Origin: an uncultured Lachnospiraceae bacterium
Lineage (GTDB): Bacteria > Bacillota > Clostridia > Lachnospirales > Lachnospiraceae
Assembly (NCBI GenBank): GCA_910585895.1
Contig: CAJUHY010000032.1
Span: forward strand, 1 to 30,775
DNA: 30,775 bases
Direction of reading: 5' to 3'
Shown here: one piece after another, positions 1 through 8,671 of the stretch
Numbering within the stretch: the first letter of the stretch is position 1
How the letters are laid out: each line of letters opens with the position of its first letter
Program-made: the position numbers and the translations under genes
The notes under the pieces: generated by a model
Database searches by the model: none
What the model was told of the DNA's origin: nothing
Seen by the model: the letters and a program-made list of their open reading frames with translations, nothing else

Positions 1-78
1 ATATTCATCAAATTTCGGGAGATGGACAGTGGGAACACTTTTCCAAAAAGGGGGATTCTTTATCGAGACGCATTTCCT

Positions 79-1155
79 CTACACAAATGAAAACTTCTCT
101 TCGGTTGCCCGGAAAAATTCACTTTTCGCCATCTCAAAACAATCCAGAATCTTCGGTGAAAATACGCCGCACTCATCATCCTTAATCATGCGCACCGCTT
201 CTTCCACAGCATAAGCTGCCTTGTAAACACGCTTGCTCACCAGTGCATCATAAACATCCACAATGGAGACTACCTGCGCCCAAATTGGTATATCCTCGCC
301 TACTAACTTATCAGGGTAGCCATTACCGTCATACCGCTCATGGTGATGTCTGCAGATATCATAGCAGTAACGGTAGAACTCATTATCCTCCTGCTTGAAA
401 TTCTCCAGCAACTCACAACCATATGTTGTATGTTTCTTCATTTCATCAAATTCGTCTTTGGTCAGCTTGCCAGGCTTGAGCAGAATACTGTCTGGAATGG
501 CAATTTTCCCTAAATCGTGAAGCGCTGATGCGCTGGTAATCAGATTTACTGATTCATCCGTAAGACCGTACTCAGGAAACTCTTCTTTTACATATTTTAA
601 AATTATTTTCGTAAAATATTTCACCCGTTGAATGTGTTCGCCGGATTCCAGGCTGCGGAATTCCACCACGGAACTCAAAGCATTCACAAGGAATTCATTG
701 CTGCGTTCCAGCTTCTCGCGGCTCTCGCGCAGCTGTTTGGTACGTCTCTCAAGTTTCTCCTCTATATCCCTTCTGTTCTGGAACAGTTCAATGATATTCT
801 GGGCACGCCGCATAACTACCTTAGGCTCAAACGGCTTGTAAATAATATCGGAAACGCCGTATTCATATGCTTTTACTTCACTTTCTGCCGTAGCTTCCCC
901 GGTAATCATAATCACTGGGATGGAATTGATATAACCCTTGCCGGACATATATTCCAAAACATCCAGTCCTGACTTGTTCGGCATCATCAGGTCAAGAAAA
1001 ATAAGCGACAATGCTTCCCCATATTTCTCAATCAGTTCTATGGTCTCCACACCATCGGCTGCCTCTAAAATCTCGTATTGTTCTTCAAAAATAAAACTGA
1101 GCATCTTGCGGTTAACTTCCACATCGTCCGCAATTAAAATAATATGTTCTTCCAT
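79..1155 (-). CDS. Response regulator with HD-GYP c-di-GMP phosphodiesterase domain
   Basis: A 358-residue two-domain signalling protein. An N-terminal receiver domain (about residues 4-120) carries the acidic pair D10/D11, the phospho-acceptor D55 in LDLMMP, T85 and K107 (YKPF). A charged helical, probably coiled-coil linker (about 120-155) leads to an HD-GYP domain with H174, the HD pair H213-D214 (HDLGKI), HHHE at 270-273 and GNGYP at 277-281. The metal-binding and GYP residues are intact, so hydrolysis of cyclic di-GMP under control of receiver phosphorylation is the expected cytoplasmic activity. The ATG start has GGAGG about 8 bases upstream. No sensor kinase lies next to it in the window, so its input is unknown. 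The family call is firm; the substrate is inferred from the family. Confidence 0.93.
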   Translation of the reverse strand: MEEHIILIADDVEVNRKMLSFIFEEQYEILEAADGVETIELIEKYGEALSLIFLDLMMPNKSGLDVLEYMSGKGYINSIPVIMITGEATAESEVKAYEYGVSDIIYKPFEPKVVMRRAQNIIELFQNRRDIEEKLERRTKQLRESREKLERSNEFLVNALSSVVEFRSLESGEHIQRVKYFTKIILKYVKEEFPEYGLTDESVNLITSASALHDLGKIAIPDSILLKPGKLTKDEFDEMKKHTTYGCELLENFKQEDNEFYRYCYDICRHHHERYDGNGYPDKLVGEDIPIWAQVVSIVDVYDALVSKRVYKAAYAVEEAVRMIKDDECGVFSPKILDCFEMAKSEFFRATEEKFSFV

Positions 1156-1299
1156 TCCTATTCCTCCAGCGGCGCAGTCATTTCGCCATAAATTTAAGTT
1201 GATAATTTTGACACACTGACGCTGTTATGCCATCTAAATAATGTCCACTCCATTTTAACATAATCCATTTTGAAAATGCAACCCAAAACCACATTAAGT

Positions 1300-3525
1300 T
1301 CACATTTTCAACTTCGCCAGCGCATCGGCAAACGCATGATTGACTGGCTCTTTCGCTTCCTGCTTTATTTTGTTCATATAGCGGGAGACGTCTTTCCTGG
1401 AGACGCCGCCTCCGCTCTCTTTGCGGCGTTTCTCAAAAGCAGACAATTTCTCACGGTAGCCGCAGACGCAGGTGAATCGACGGTTCTCGCCCTCTCCCAC
1501 CAGTTCCATTTTCTTATGGCACTGCGGACAGCGGGCATTGGTAACCTTAGAAAGCGTCTTGCGATAGCCGCATTCCCTGTCCTGGCAGACCAGCATCTTA
1601 CCATTTTTATGGTTGACTTCCAACATCAGCTTGCCGCATTGCGGACATTTTTTGTTGGTGAGGTTATCATGGCGGTAAGTCTTGGAAGATGCCTGAATAT
1701 CCTTGACAATATCTGTTGTGTAAGCGCGGATTCTGGCTTCAAAATCCTTCTTTCTTGCCTTTCCTCCCGCAATGTCTGCCAACTCCTGTTCCCATTTTGC
1801 CGTCAATTCGGGAGACGTCAGTCCCTGAGGCGCCAGTTCAAGAACCTGTCTGCCTTTAGAGGTCAGATGAATATATTTATCACGCTTTTCTATCATGAAA
1901 CTATGGAATAATTTCTCGATAATATCAGCACGTGTAGCGACCGTTCCCAAACCTCCGGTTTCTCCCAGAGTCTGGCGCAGCTTTTTATCTGAGCTGTCCA
2001 TATATTTCACCGGATTTTCCATAGCGGCGAGGAGCGTTGCCTCTGTAAAAGGCACCGGCGGCTTCGTTTTTCCCTGGGTAATTTTGCCATCTGAAAATAA
2101 AATCTTCTGTCCCCTGGAAAAATCAGGGATACTTCCGGTTATGATTTCTCCCGCTCCATCAGGGCTGGTTTCCGCAAAGTCATCAGATTCTTCTTCATCT
2201 GCAAAACCCGCTTCCTTCTGCAGGGTTTTGATTTCTTGCCAGCCTGGCTGCTGCAGAATTCGTCCCCGCAAAGAAAATTTCTCCCCCTGGCAGTTAGCCG
2301 TCACTTCTGTCTGCTGATACTCACAAGGCGGCAGCAGCGCCGCGAGGAAACGCGAAACAACTAACTCATATATCCTGCGCTCGCCATACTCCAAATCTTT
2401 GAGATTCACACTCTGCTCCGTGGGTATAATGGCATGATGGTCAGAGACCTTTTTATCGTCCACAAAAGATTTGTTCGCCTTAATCGTTGTCTTCAGCAGC
2501 CTTCCGCAGATTGGCGCATATACGCCGACCCGGCAGGCCCTCAGCCGTTCCGGTATCGTCTCCACAATATCTGCCGTGAGGTAGCGGGAATCTGTTCTGG
2601 GATAGGTCACGACCTTGTGACGCTCATAGAGATTCTGCATAAAATCAAGCGTCTGTTTTGCGGAAAATCCAAATATACGGTTGGCATCCTGCTGCAATGC
2701 TGTCAAATCATATAGCTGTGGCGCAAAAGACTTCTGCTGTTTCTTTTTAACCTCCTCCACGACAGCTGTGCTGTTGGCAGCATTTTCCAGAGCCTTTTCC
2801 ACTTCCATTTTAGAAAATGTACTGCTGCCGCTCTGTGATGATTTCCAAGTCCACAAAACACCCGCGCCCTTCATTTTCAAACCATAATATTCCCTGGGCT
2901 TAAATTCCTTAATCTGCGCTTCCCGCTTGGCAATAATGGCAAGGGTGGGCGTCTGTACCCTGCCGCAGGACAACTGCGCATTATGTTTTACCGTCAGCGC
3001 CCTTGTGGCATTGAGCCCTACCATCCAATCCGCTTGTGCACGTGCCACCGCTGCTTCGTATAGTTTCTGGTAGTCTCTGGCATCCCGAAGGTTGGAAAAA
3101 CCCTGGCGAATTGCCTTGTCGGTCACTGAGGAAATCCACAGCCGCTTCATGGGCTTTTTGACCCCCGCTTTCTGGATAATCCAGCGAGCCACCAGCTCGC
3201 CTTCCCTGCCCGCGTCCGTGGCAATGATAATCTGCCCGATATCTTTGCGGTACATTTGCTTTTTCACGGTCTGGTACTGATGTCCGGTCTTTTTGATAAC
3301 CTGGGTTTCCAAACGCTCAGGAAGCATGGGAAGCGTCTCCATCTTCCACTCTTTCCACTGGTCGCCGTAGCTTTCCGGGTCGGCAAGCTCTATGAGATGC
3401 CCCAACGCCCAGGTCACCACATAATCCTTCCCCTCCAGGTAACCGTTGCCGCCCTGCTTACAGCCAAGCACCCTGGCAATATCCCTGCCCACACTGGGCT
3501 TTTCCGCAATTACTAATGATTTCAT
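1300..3525 (-). CDS. topB: DNA topoisomerase III (type IA)
   Basis: A 741-residue type IA topoisomerase that relaxes or decatenates DNA by passing a strand through a single-strand break. The TOPRIM domain starts at residue 3 (LVIAEKPSVGRDIA) and contains IATDAGREGE at 101-110. The catalytic tyrosine is Y308 in VTYPRTDSRY, matching the active-site motif of topoisomerase III rather than topoisomerase I. The C-terminal tail has two cysteine-rich finger-like segments: CPQCGKLM with CQDRECGY, and CPQCHKKM with CVCGY. Length is close to that of Firmicute TopB proteins. It lies 109 bases downstream of an exonuclease gene whose own C-terminus has the same type of zinc finger, and both are probably read from the promoter at 4343-4371. 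The Shine-Dalgarno sequence ahead of the ATG is weak. Confidence 0.95.
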   Translation of the reverse strand: MKSLVIAEKPSVGRDIARVLGCKQGGNGYLEGKDYVVTWALGHLIELADPESYGDQWKEWKMETLPMLPERLETQVIKKTGHQYQTVKKQMYRKDIGQIIIATDAGREGELVARWIIQKAGVKKPMKRLWISSVTDKAIRQGFSNLRDARDYQKLYEAAVARAQADWMVGLNATRALTVKHNAQLSCGRVQTPTLAIIAKREAQIKEFKPREYYGLKMKGAGVLWTWKSSQSGSSTFSKMEVEKALENAANSTAVVEEVKKKQQKSFAPQLYDLTALQQDANRIFGFSAKQTLDFMQNLYERHKVVTYPRTDSRYLTADIVETIPERLRACRVGVYAPICGRLLKTTIKANKSFVDDKKVSDHHAIIPTEQSVNLKDLEYGERRIYELVVSRFLAALLPPCEYQQTEVTANCQGEKFSLRGRILQQPGWQEIKTLQKEAGFADEEESDDFAETSPDGAGEIITGSIPDFSRGQKILFSDGKITQGKTKPPVPFTEATLLAAMENPVKYMDSSDKKLRQTLGETGGLGTVATRADIIEKLFHSFMIEKRDKYIHLTSKGRQVLELAPQGLTSPELTAKWEQELADIAGGKARKKDFEARIRAYTTDIVKDIQASSKTYRHDNLTNKKCPQCGKLMLEVNHKNGKMLVCQDRECGYRKTLSKVTNARCPQCHKKMELVGEGENRRFTCVCGYREKLSAFEKRRKESGGGVSRKDVSRYMNKIKQEAKEPVNHAFADALAKLKM

Positions 3526-3634
3526 ACCATCTTATCCATCCTTTTCTCTTATCCGAAATATGCCCTGCACCACCATATACAAAGTGCAGCTTTCGTTCTG
3601 GCAGAAAAATGCTATCCAAAGTGCATCTCCTGCT

Positions 3635-4324
3635 TTAAATCTTGCACGTACCGCGGCAGCGTGGAAAATTGCTGCAGCCGTAAAACTCTCCGTACATCCC
3701 TTTACGCTTGACCATCTCACCGCCGCATTTGGGGCATATTATCCCTGGCTGGGTCTTCTGCCTTTGCCGGAAGATTTTGCCCATTTCTTCGTAGCATTTC
3801 TGATTCATCGTGCAGTCAGCCAGCGCACGGTGCGCGCCCTCGGTACTGATGTGAAAATAAGCCGCCACATCTGACAGCTTGTGATGGGACAGCTCCGGCA
3901 GACATTGCCTTGCCATATAGAGCGTATCTATGTAATCGTTATCCACTGCTGTGCCAAAAATCTGCAGCGCCCCCTGACAGATAAACTTCAAATCAAAGCT
4001 GTGGATGTTATGCCCCACCAAAATGTCGCTGCCCGCAAACTCCAGAAAACCCCCGAGGGCTTCTGCAAGCTCCGGCGCTTCTGCCACCATATCATCGGTA
4101 ATATGGTTAACCCTCGATGCTGCTGCCGGGATATGCATCCCAGGATTTACCAGCGTAGAGCATTCATCCACAGCCTTATGTCCCCGCACACGGATAGCCG
4201 AAATCTCGATAATTCCGTCTGTATCCGGGCGGACACCAGTGGTCTCCAGGTCGAAGACCACATAATCGCTGATATATTGGTTCAAACGTTTTCCTCTGTT
4301 CCCTGTCACGGCTATTGCCCTCAT
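3635..4324 (-). CDS. DEDDh 3'-5' exonuclease (PolIII epsilon-like) with C-terminal zinc finger
   Basis: An exonuclease of the DnaQ/epsilon superfamily, 229 residues from the ATG. Exo I is VVFDLETTG, Exo II is the VGHNIHSFDLKF region and Exo III is HRALADC, giving the DEDDh set of catalytic residues. After about residue 190 comes a compact C4 zinc finger (CPKCGGEM, then CSNFPRCRG) of the kind found at topoisomerase IA C-termini. It is followed by topB, which carries related fingers. Start choice is uncertain: the ATG at 4324 has only a poor AAGAGA, whereas a TTG at 4285 is preceded by AGAGGA at good spacing and would place the protein start just before the conserved YVVFDLETTG. The fusion suggests a nuclease acting on single-stranded or branched DNA; that is inference. 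Confidence 0.9.
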   Translation of the reverse strand: MRAIAVTGNRGKRLNQYISDYVVFDLETTGVRPDTDGIIEISAIRVRGHKAVDECSTLVNPGMHIPAAASRVNHITDDMVAEAPELAEALGGFLEFAGSDILVGHNIHSFDLKFICQGALQIFGTAVDNDYIDTLYMARQCLPELSHHKLSDVAAYFHISTEGAHRALADCTMNQKCYEEMGKIFRQRQKTQPGIICPKCGGEMVKRKGMYGEFYGCSNFPRCRGTCKI

Positions 4325-4342
4325 TTCTCTTATGATTTCTCA

Positions 4343-4371
4343 ATTATAAAAGGCTTTGCCGATAATTGCAA
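4343..4371 (-). promoter_or_regulatory. Sigma-A promoter for the exonuclease-topB unit
   Basis: On the minus strand, TTGCAA (4366-4371) and TATAAT (4343-4348) are separated by 17 bases. Transcription would begin near 4336, about 12 bases before the ATG at 4324 and about 50 before the alternative TTG at 4285, which favours the TTG start. Confidence 0.7.
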
Positions 4372-4440
4372 GTTCTCCACAAGAAAATTTCCTCCGTCTG
4401 GTAACAGTTCAGCCTAAGCAGTGACGGCGCCTGCCTGGCA

Positions 4441-6663
4441 TCAATCTGCTTGCAACACATATATCCTCGATTCAAAATCCGTACATGGCTCCTTCCCTCC
4501 GGTCACTTCCCCTGCTGTAGAATCCGTGGTGCAAAGCCCAAGATTCATCAGTTCATCCCCATAGCAGAGAGAACCGCTTAAACTGTTGCGGTAGCAGAAG
4601 TCTGGTTCTAAGCCTGCAAGCTGCAGCCTGGTATAACGGTCATTCACCGTATTCAATATCCGGTACCAGCCCACGATTGCCGTCTTCTTGTCCCCGCTCA
4701 CCGCCATCCACGCCATCTCATTTCCCTCAAAAGGACTTTTCAGACGGTAAAATGTGCCGAACTGCAGAATACTGCGGTATTTTTTCATAAAGGAAATCTG
4801 CGCCTTCACCTCCTCAATCTCACCCTCCGTCAGACGGTTTAAATCGAGTTCATAGCCAAACGTCCCAAAATAAGCCACATTTGCCCTGGTATGGAGCGGT
4901 GTCCTTCTGTATACCTGCTCATTCGGAATTACGGACACATGGGAACCCATACAGCTAAGCGGATAGCACATGGAAGTTCCGTACTGTATCTTCATGCGCT
5001 CCACCGCATCCGTGTCATCGCTTACCCAGCCCTGGGGCGCATAATAAAGCATTCCCGGGTCGAAACGCCCGCCGCCGCTGGCACAAGATTCAAACAATAT
5101 CTCAGGAAATTCCTGTATCAGCCGCTCATACAAATCGTAAACACCCAGAATATAGCGGTGGTATACCTCACCCTGACGCTCCGGGGGCAAAGCCGCGCTG
5201 TAGCACTCAGTAATACTGCGGTTCATGTCCCATTTGATATAGGAAACCTTTGCCTCCCGAAGGATTTTGGCCATCATCTCATAAATACAGTCCACCACTT
5301 CCACGCGTGAGAAGTCCAGTACAAATTGATACCTGCCATGCGACTTCGCCCTCTGCGGCGTTGCCAGAACCCAATCCGGGTGCGCACGGTACAAATCCGA
5401 ATCCTCATTTATCATTTCCGGCTCAAACCACAGGCCAAACTTCATGCCCAGATTTTCAATGCGCTCCGCGATACCTGAAATTCCCCGGGGAAGACGCTGC
5501 AGATTTGCCACCCAGTCTCCCAGTCCGGCGCGGTCACTGCTCCTCGCTCCAAACCAGCCGTCATCCAGCACAAACAATTCCACGCCGCACTCTCTGGCTT
5601 TTTCGGCAATCTTCACCAGTTTGTCCTCTGTAAAATCAAAATAGGTCGCTTCCCAGTTATTGATAAGAATGGGACGTTCCTTGTCCCTCCAGCTTCCCCT
5701 TGCCAGACGTTTCTGATACAACTGGTGGAAAATCCGGCTCATACCGTTCAGTCCCAGGTCTGTATAAACCATTACCGCTTCCGGCGTCTGAAAACTATCT
5801 CCTGGCTGCAGTTTCCAGGAAAAAGTGTCGGGATGAAGTCCTGCCAGGATTCTGGTATTGTCATGGGCATCCACTTCCGCCTGCATAAGAAAATTCCCGC
5901 TGTAAATGAAACTAAATCCGATAACATTCCCCTGATTCTCGGTGGCAGAAGGACGTTTCAGCACGAGAAACGGATTATGATGATGAGAAGAATTGCCGCG
6001 CACACTGCCGATAGACTGTATCCCCATCATTAATTTTCTGGTCTTGATATGGCGCTCTCTGGCCCATGCCCCGGATAACTGCAGCCACTCATAGTCACAG
6101 TCCGGCAAATCCAGACAAAGGCTCATGGCACGTTCCAACTGCACAGATTCTGTACCTTCGTTATGGTAACAGATACTTCTGGCAAGAACACCTCCCTCGG
6201 CAAAAATCGAATAGAACAATTCTGCACAAATTCCTGTCACACTATCCTTTACATTGACAACCAGGGTGGAAGCCTCCTTTGTCTGTTCAACGTAAGTTGC
6301 CGGAAGCCCTGGCAACAGCGGTTTTCCTGCTTCCACACGGTAGGACTGATATTGGAAATCGCAAATGCGGCTGCCATTGGGCTGCAGAATTTCCACTGCC
6401 GGGCTGCGGTAATCCCCTGAACCAAAAACCGGCAATTCCTGTTTGACATGCTCCAAAGAAAATGACCTGTCCCCCGGAAACGGGCAAGAAGCCATAGGTC
6501 GTACAGTCAGTTCCAGTAAATCGGACAAATCCTCCCTGTCATGAATCCTTTTACCGAAATACAGCTGCCCCAGCTGCCCATTGGGCAACACCATCATTAC
6601 ATAACTTATACTGTCATTCCACAAATGAAAAACTCTTGATTCCTCATGATAGATTATCCTCAT
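4441..6663 (-). CDS. Alpha-galactosidase, glycoside hydrolase family 36
   Basis: A 740-residue retaining alpha-galactosidase that releases galactose from melibiose, raffinose-family oligosaccharides or galactomannan side chains. It has the GH36 layout: an N-terminal beta-sandwich (about 1-330), a catalytic barrel beginning around VLDDGWFGAR, and a C-terminal beta domain. The nucleophile is D479 in KWDMNR and the acid/base is D549 in VSDDTDA, positions nearly identical to those of the well-studied AgaA-type enzymes. No signal peptide or anchor is present, so it acts in the cytoplasm on imported sugars. The ATG has GGAGG at good spacing. The AraC-type gene at 6771-7619 lies immediately upstream in the same direction and is the likely regulator. 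No transporter is adjacent within the window. Confidence 0.95.
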   Translation of the reverse strand: MRIIYHEESRVFHLWNDSISYVMMVLPNGQLGQLYFGKRIHDREDLSDLLELTVRPMASCPFPGDRSFSLEHVKQELPVFGSGDYRSPAVEILQPNGSRICDFQYQSYRVEAGKPLLPGLPATYVEQTKEASTLVVNVKDSVTGICAELFYSIFAEGGVLARSICYHNEGTESVQLERAMSLCLDLPDCDYEWLQLSGAWARERHIKTRKLMMGIQSIGSVRGNSSHHHNPFLVLKRPSATENQGNVIGFSFIYSGNFLMQAEVDAHDNTRILAGLHPDTFSWKLQPGDSFQTPEAVMVYTDLGLNGMSRIFHQLYQKRLARGSWRDKERPILINNWEATYFDFTEDKLVKIAEKARECGVELFVLDDGWFGARSSDRAGLGDWVANLQRLPRGISGIAERIENLGMKFGLWFEPEMINEDSDLYRAHPDWVLATPQRAKSHGRYQFVLDFSRVEVVDCIYEMMAKILREAKVSYIKWDMNRSITECYSAALPPERQGEVYHRYILGVYDLYERLIQEFPEILFESCASGGGRFDPGMLYYAPQGWVSDDTDAVERMKIQYGTSMCYPLSCMGSHVSVIPNEQVYRRTPLHTRANVAYFGTFGYELDLNRLTEGEIEEVKAQISFMKKYRSILQFGTFYRLKSPFEGNEMAWMAVSGDKKTAIVGWYRILNTVNDRYTRLQLAGLEPDFCYRNSLSGSLCYGDELMNLGLCTTDSTAGEVTGGKEPCTDFESRIYVLQAD

Positions 6664-6749
6664 CGGCGTTTCCTCCTTACATGTTTGCCGCTTTTTTAAT
6701 TGCTCTTATTATAAACATATTTGCAGAAAAACCGCCAGAGGATTTTGTA

Positions 6750-6776
6750 TTATGAATCAGTCAAAATGTTTCATAA
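6750..6776. promoter_or_regulatory. Inverted repeat between araC-type gene and alpha-galactosidase gene
   Basis: TTATGAA (6750-6756) and TTCATAA (6770-6776) form a 7-base inverted repeat with a 13-base centre, overlapping the AraC-type stop codon. A TATAAT-like -10 for the galactosidase lies at about 6709-6714 without a good -35, as is usual for an activated promoter. The repeat could be an activator site or chance in AT-rich DNA. Confidence 0.25.
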
Positions 6777-7619
6777 TTGCCTGTCCAGCGGATGCTTGCA
6801 GCATATCTTCCGGTAATGGCTGGGCGGCATACCCACTTCCTGTTTGAACGCTTTTGAAAAAACCAGCGCCTCCTGATATCCGCATGACATTGCCACCCCC
6901 TCCACGGACAATTCTGTAAGTTCCAGCAATTCTTTGGCACGCACAAGTCTAAGGCGCGTGAGGAATTCCCTGGGGGTTGTCTGCAGATTCTTCACAAATA
7001 TTTTGTAAAGGTAACTGCGGCTTACCCCCACATGTTTTGCAATATCAGCCACGCCAATTCTCCGAAAATAGTTATTCTGAATAAAAACTACTGCTTTTTT
7101 CACATATACGCTATCCCGATTCTCCTCCGCAACAGCCTCCATCTGCACGTCGCGTGTCAGCACTGCAAAAAATTCATAAAGCAGGCTTTGAAGATGGTAT
7201 TGATGGGTCTGAGAAAGCGTATTATTTTTCAGCATATCAACAACAATCCTTTTCAGCTGCCCGCCATATCCGCTCTGAAATACATGCTGATTACTGTTAA
7301 GTCCTATATCCTGCAAAAACATCTCTGCCTGGACTCCGGCAAAACCAACCCACAGATAAGTCCACGGCTCCCTCTCATCTGCCTGATAAAAAGTTATCTC
7401 CTCCGGCTCAATGAGAAAACCCTGCCCCTCTTTCAACTTATATGTCCTCTCCCCCACCCGATAAATCCCTTTTCCAGATAATATATAATGCAGGATATAA
7501 CTGGGACGCACGGCCGGACCGAAACTATGGCAGGGCTCGCATTCAGATACGCCGCAAAAATTTAAACACAAATCCTGAAATTTAGAACCTGTCATCTGCA
7601 ATACATGTGCATCTTCCAT
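6771..7619 (-). CDS. AraC-family transcriptional regulator
   Basis: A 282-residue AraC/XylS regulator. The N-terminal half (about 20-150) is a cupin-like sugar-sensing domain, with HYILSGKGIYRVGERTY followed by an EPEEITFY strand. The C-terminal 100 residues hold two helix-turn-helix units (VADIAKHVGVSRSYLYKIF and the VEGVAMSCGYQEALVFSKAFK segment), ending in the common PPSHYRK. The ATG is preceded by AAGGAGG. The next gene downstream encodes the GH36 alpha-galactosidase, so a role as its galactoside-responsive activator is the simplest reading; this organisation is typical of alpha-galactosidase loci in Lachnospiraceae. The gene begins just after a terminator belonging to the upstream coiled-coil gene, so it needs its own promoter, which is not obvious by eye. 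Confidence 0.93.
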   Translation of the reverse strand: MEDAHVLQMTGSKFQDLCLNFCGVSECEPCHSFGPAVRPSYILHYILSGKGIYRVGERTYKLKEGQGFLIEPEEITFYQADEREPWTYLWVGFAGVQAEMFLQDIGLNSNQHVFQSGYGGQLKRIVVDMLKNNTLSQTHQYHLQSLLYEFFAVLTRDVQMEAVAEENRDSVYVKKAVVFIQNNYFRRIGVADIAKHVGVSRSYLYKIFVKNLQTTPREFLTRLRLVRAKELLELTELSVEGVAMSCGYQEALVFSKAFKQEVGMPPSHYRKICCKHPLDRQL

Positions 7620-7663
7620 TTAATCCCTCCTTTTCCTGAGGATTCGACTGCAAAAATGAATAA

Positions 7664-7687
7664 AGGCGGTCGGTAACCCGACCACCT
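7664..7687 (-). terminator. Rho-independent terminator of the coiled-coil protein gene
   Basis: AGG-c-GGTCGG / CCGACC-a-CCT with a 4-base loop, followed on the minus strand by TTTATTCATTTTTG. It lies directly after the stop codon at 7690 and separates this gene from the AraC-type gene. Confidence 0.75.
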
Positions 7688-7689
7688 CT

Positions 7690-8502
7690 TTACTGTCTCA
7701 AATCCATTTGTACTGGTTGGAAATTCGTCTTGAACATCATACCGCCGTTGCCGTATAAGCCTTTTCCCCGAAAACCGCCTGAAATTTGCTTAACAGTTCC
7801 TGCATCCGTCTCAGCCGCATTGCTTTTGCCTTCAAACATAAAACTCTGCACTCGCTGCGTGTAGCGGGCCTTTTGCTCAACTGCTTCCTGCTGCTCTTTC
7901 TTAAGACCTTCTACATCCACTCCTCGGGCCGCATCCTGATTAATCTCTGCTTCCCGGATTCTGACGTTCCCTTCCGCCTGTGCAGCAACATTTGCTACTA
8001 TACGGACCTGCTGAGCCGCAGACGCTTTAGACATGCTCTTTTGCATTACACCCGGCAGCTCTTTGCTGTTATCTTCATTGTCTTCACGAATAGCTGCTTT
8101 TCTGTCATCGTCTGTGCCAGCCATGTTCTCTTGCTGCCGATTATCTGTCTCCTGCGCGGATTTTGTTTTCTGCTTCTCCTTAACAGTATCCCGCGCCGCG
8201 CTTTCCTTCTGCTGCTTCTCAGCTTCCGCAGCTTTTTGGGCTTCCTGCTGCTTTTTCTTCTCTTCCGCCTGCCGCTGCCGCAGTTCGCGCTTTAAATCAC
8301 TGATTTCCTGTTGAATTTTCTGCCTTACATCCGCCTTTTCCTGTGCAGACATTTCCATATCAGAAGAAAGCTCCTGCCTGCGCTTCTGAGCATTCATAAT
8401 CCTGCCCTGAATTTCCTTGCTGACAGTATCCACCGCCACTTCCGGCTGCTTTTTCACTGCCTGCACTTGATTCCCTTTCGCATTGACATTGCTAACCTGC
8501 AT
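7690..8502 (-). CDS. Uncharacterised coiled-coil protein, possible motility-regulon member
   Basis: A 270-residue protein whose function I do not recognise. There is no signal peptide or membrane segment. It begins MQVSNVNAKGNQ, then has a helical, IQ-rich stretch (about 25-75, containing KEIQGR and MSAQEKADVRQKIQQEI) that resembles a segment I recall from unnamed Clostridia proteins. A highly charged Lys/Glu/Gln coiled coil follows (about 60-115), then a low-complexity acidic linker, a second helical region, and a Gly-rich tail. Two ATG codons are adjacent; the second, at 8502, has GGAGG at the better spacing, and the longer frame from 8529 is a GTG with no Shine-Dalgarno sequence. A sigma-D-like promoter lies upstream, hinting at co-regulation with flagellar genes. 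It is a single-gene transcript with its own terminator. Confidence 0.8.
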   Translation of the reverse strand: MQVSNVNAKGNQVQAVKKQPEVAVDTVSKEIQGRIMNAQKRRQELSSDMEMSAQEKADVRQKIQQEISDLKRELRQRQAEEKKKQQEAQKAAEAEKQQKESAARDTVKEKQKTKSAQETDNRQQENMAGTDDDRKAAIREDNEDNSKELPGVMQKSMSKASAAQQVRIVANVAAQAEGNVRIREAEINQDAARGVDVEGLKKEQQEAVEQKARYTQRVQSFMFEGKSNAAETDAGTVKQISGGFRGKGLYGNGGMMFKTNFQPVQMDLRQ

Positions 8503-8570
8503 CATAACCTCCGCCCCCCTTTCCTTCACTTATGTAAAACATCAAATTTGAAAAGCATCTTTAACTTATT

Positions 8571-8597
8571 ATATCGGTTAAAAATCGCCAAAAATTA
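8571..8597 (-). promoter_or_regulatory. Possible sigma-D (sigma-28) flagellar-type promoter
   Basis: On the minus strand TAAT (8594-8597), a 15-base spacer and ACCGATAT (8571-8578) match the sigma-D consensus TAAA-N15-GCCGATAT at 10 of 12 positions. A TATAAT overlaps the -10 (8568-8573) but has no acceptable -35 for sigma-A. It lies about 65 bases upstream of the ATG at 8502. Confidence 0.5.
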
Positions 8598-8671
8598 ATT
8601 GCCTTTTTGTATTATATGAAATTCCAGCATATTTTGAGAAAATACAAAGTTTATATGAGCTGATAATGCAG

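Noticed and set aside
1270..1911. 213-codon plus-strand frame antisense to topB
   Set aside because: Shadow of the topB zinc-finger region; composition mirrors the real gene and no start signal is present.
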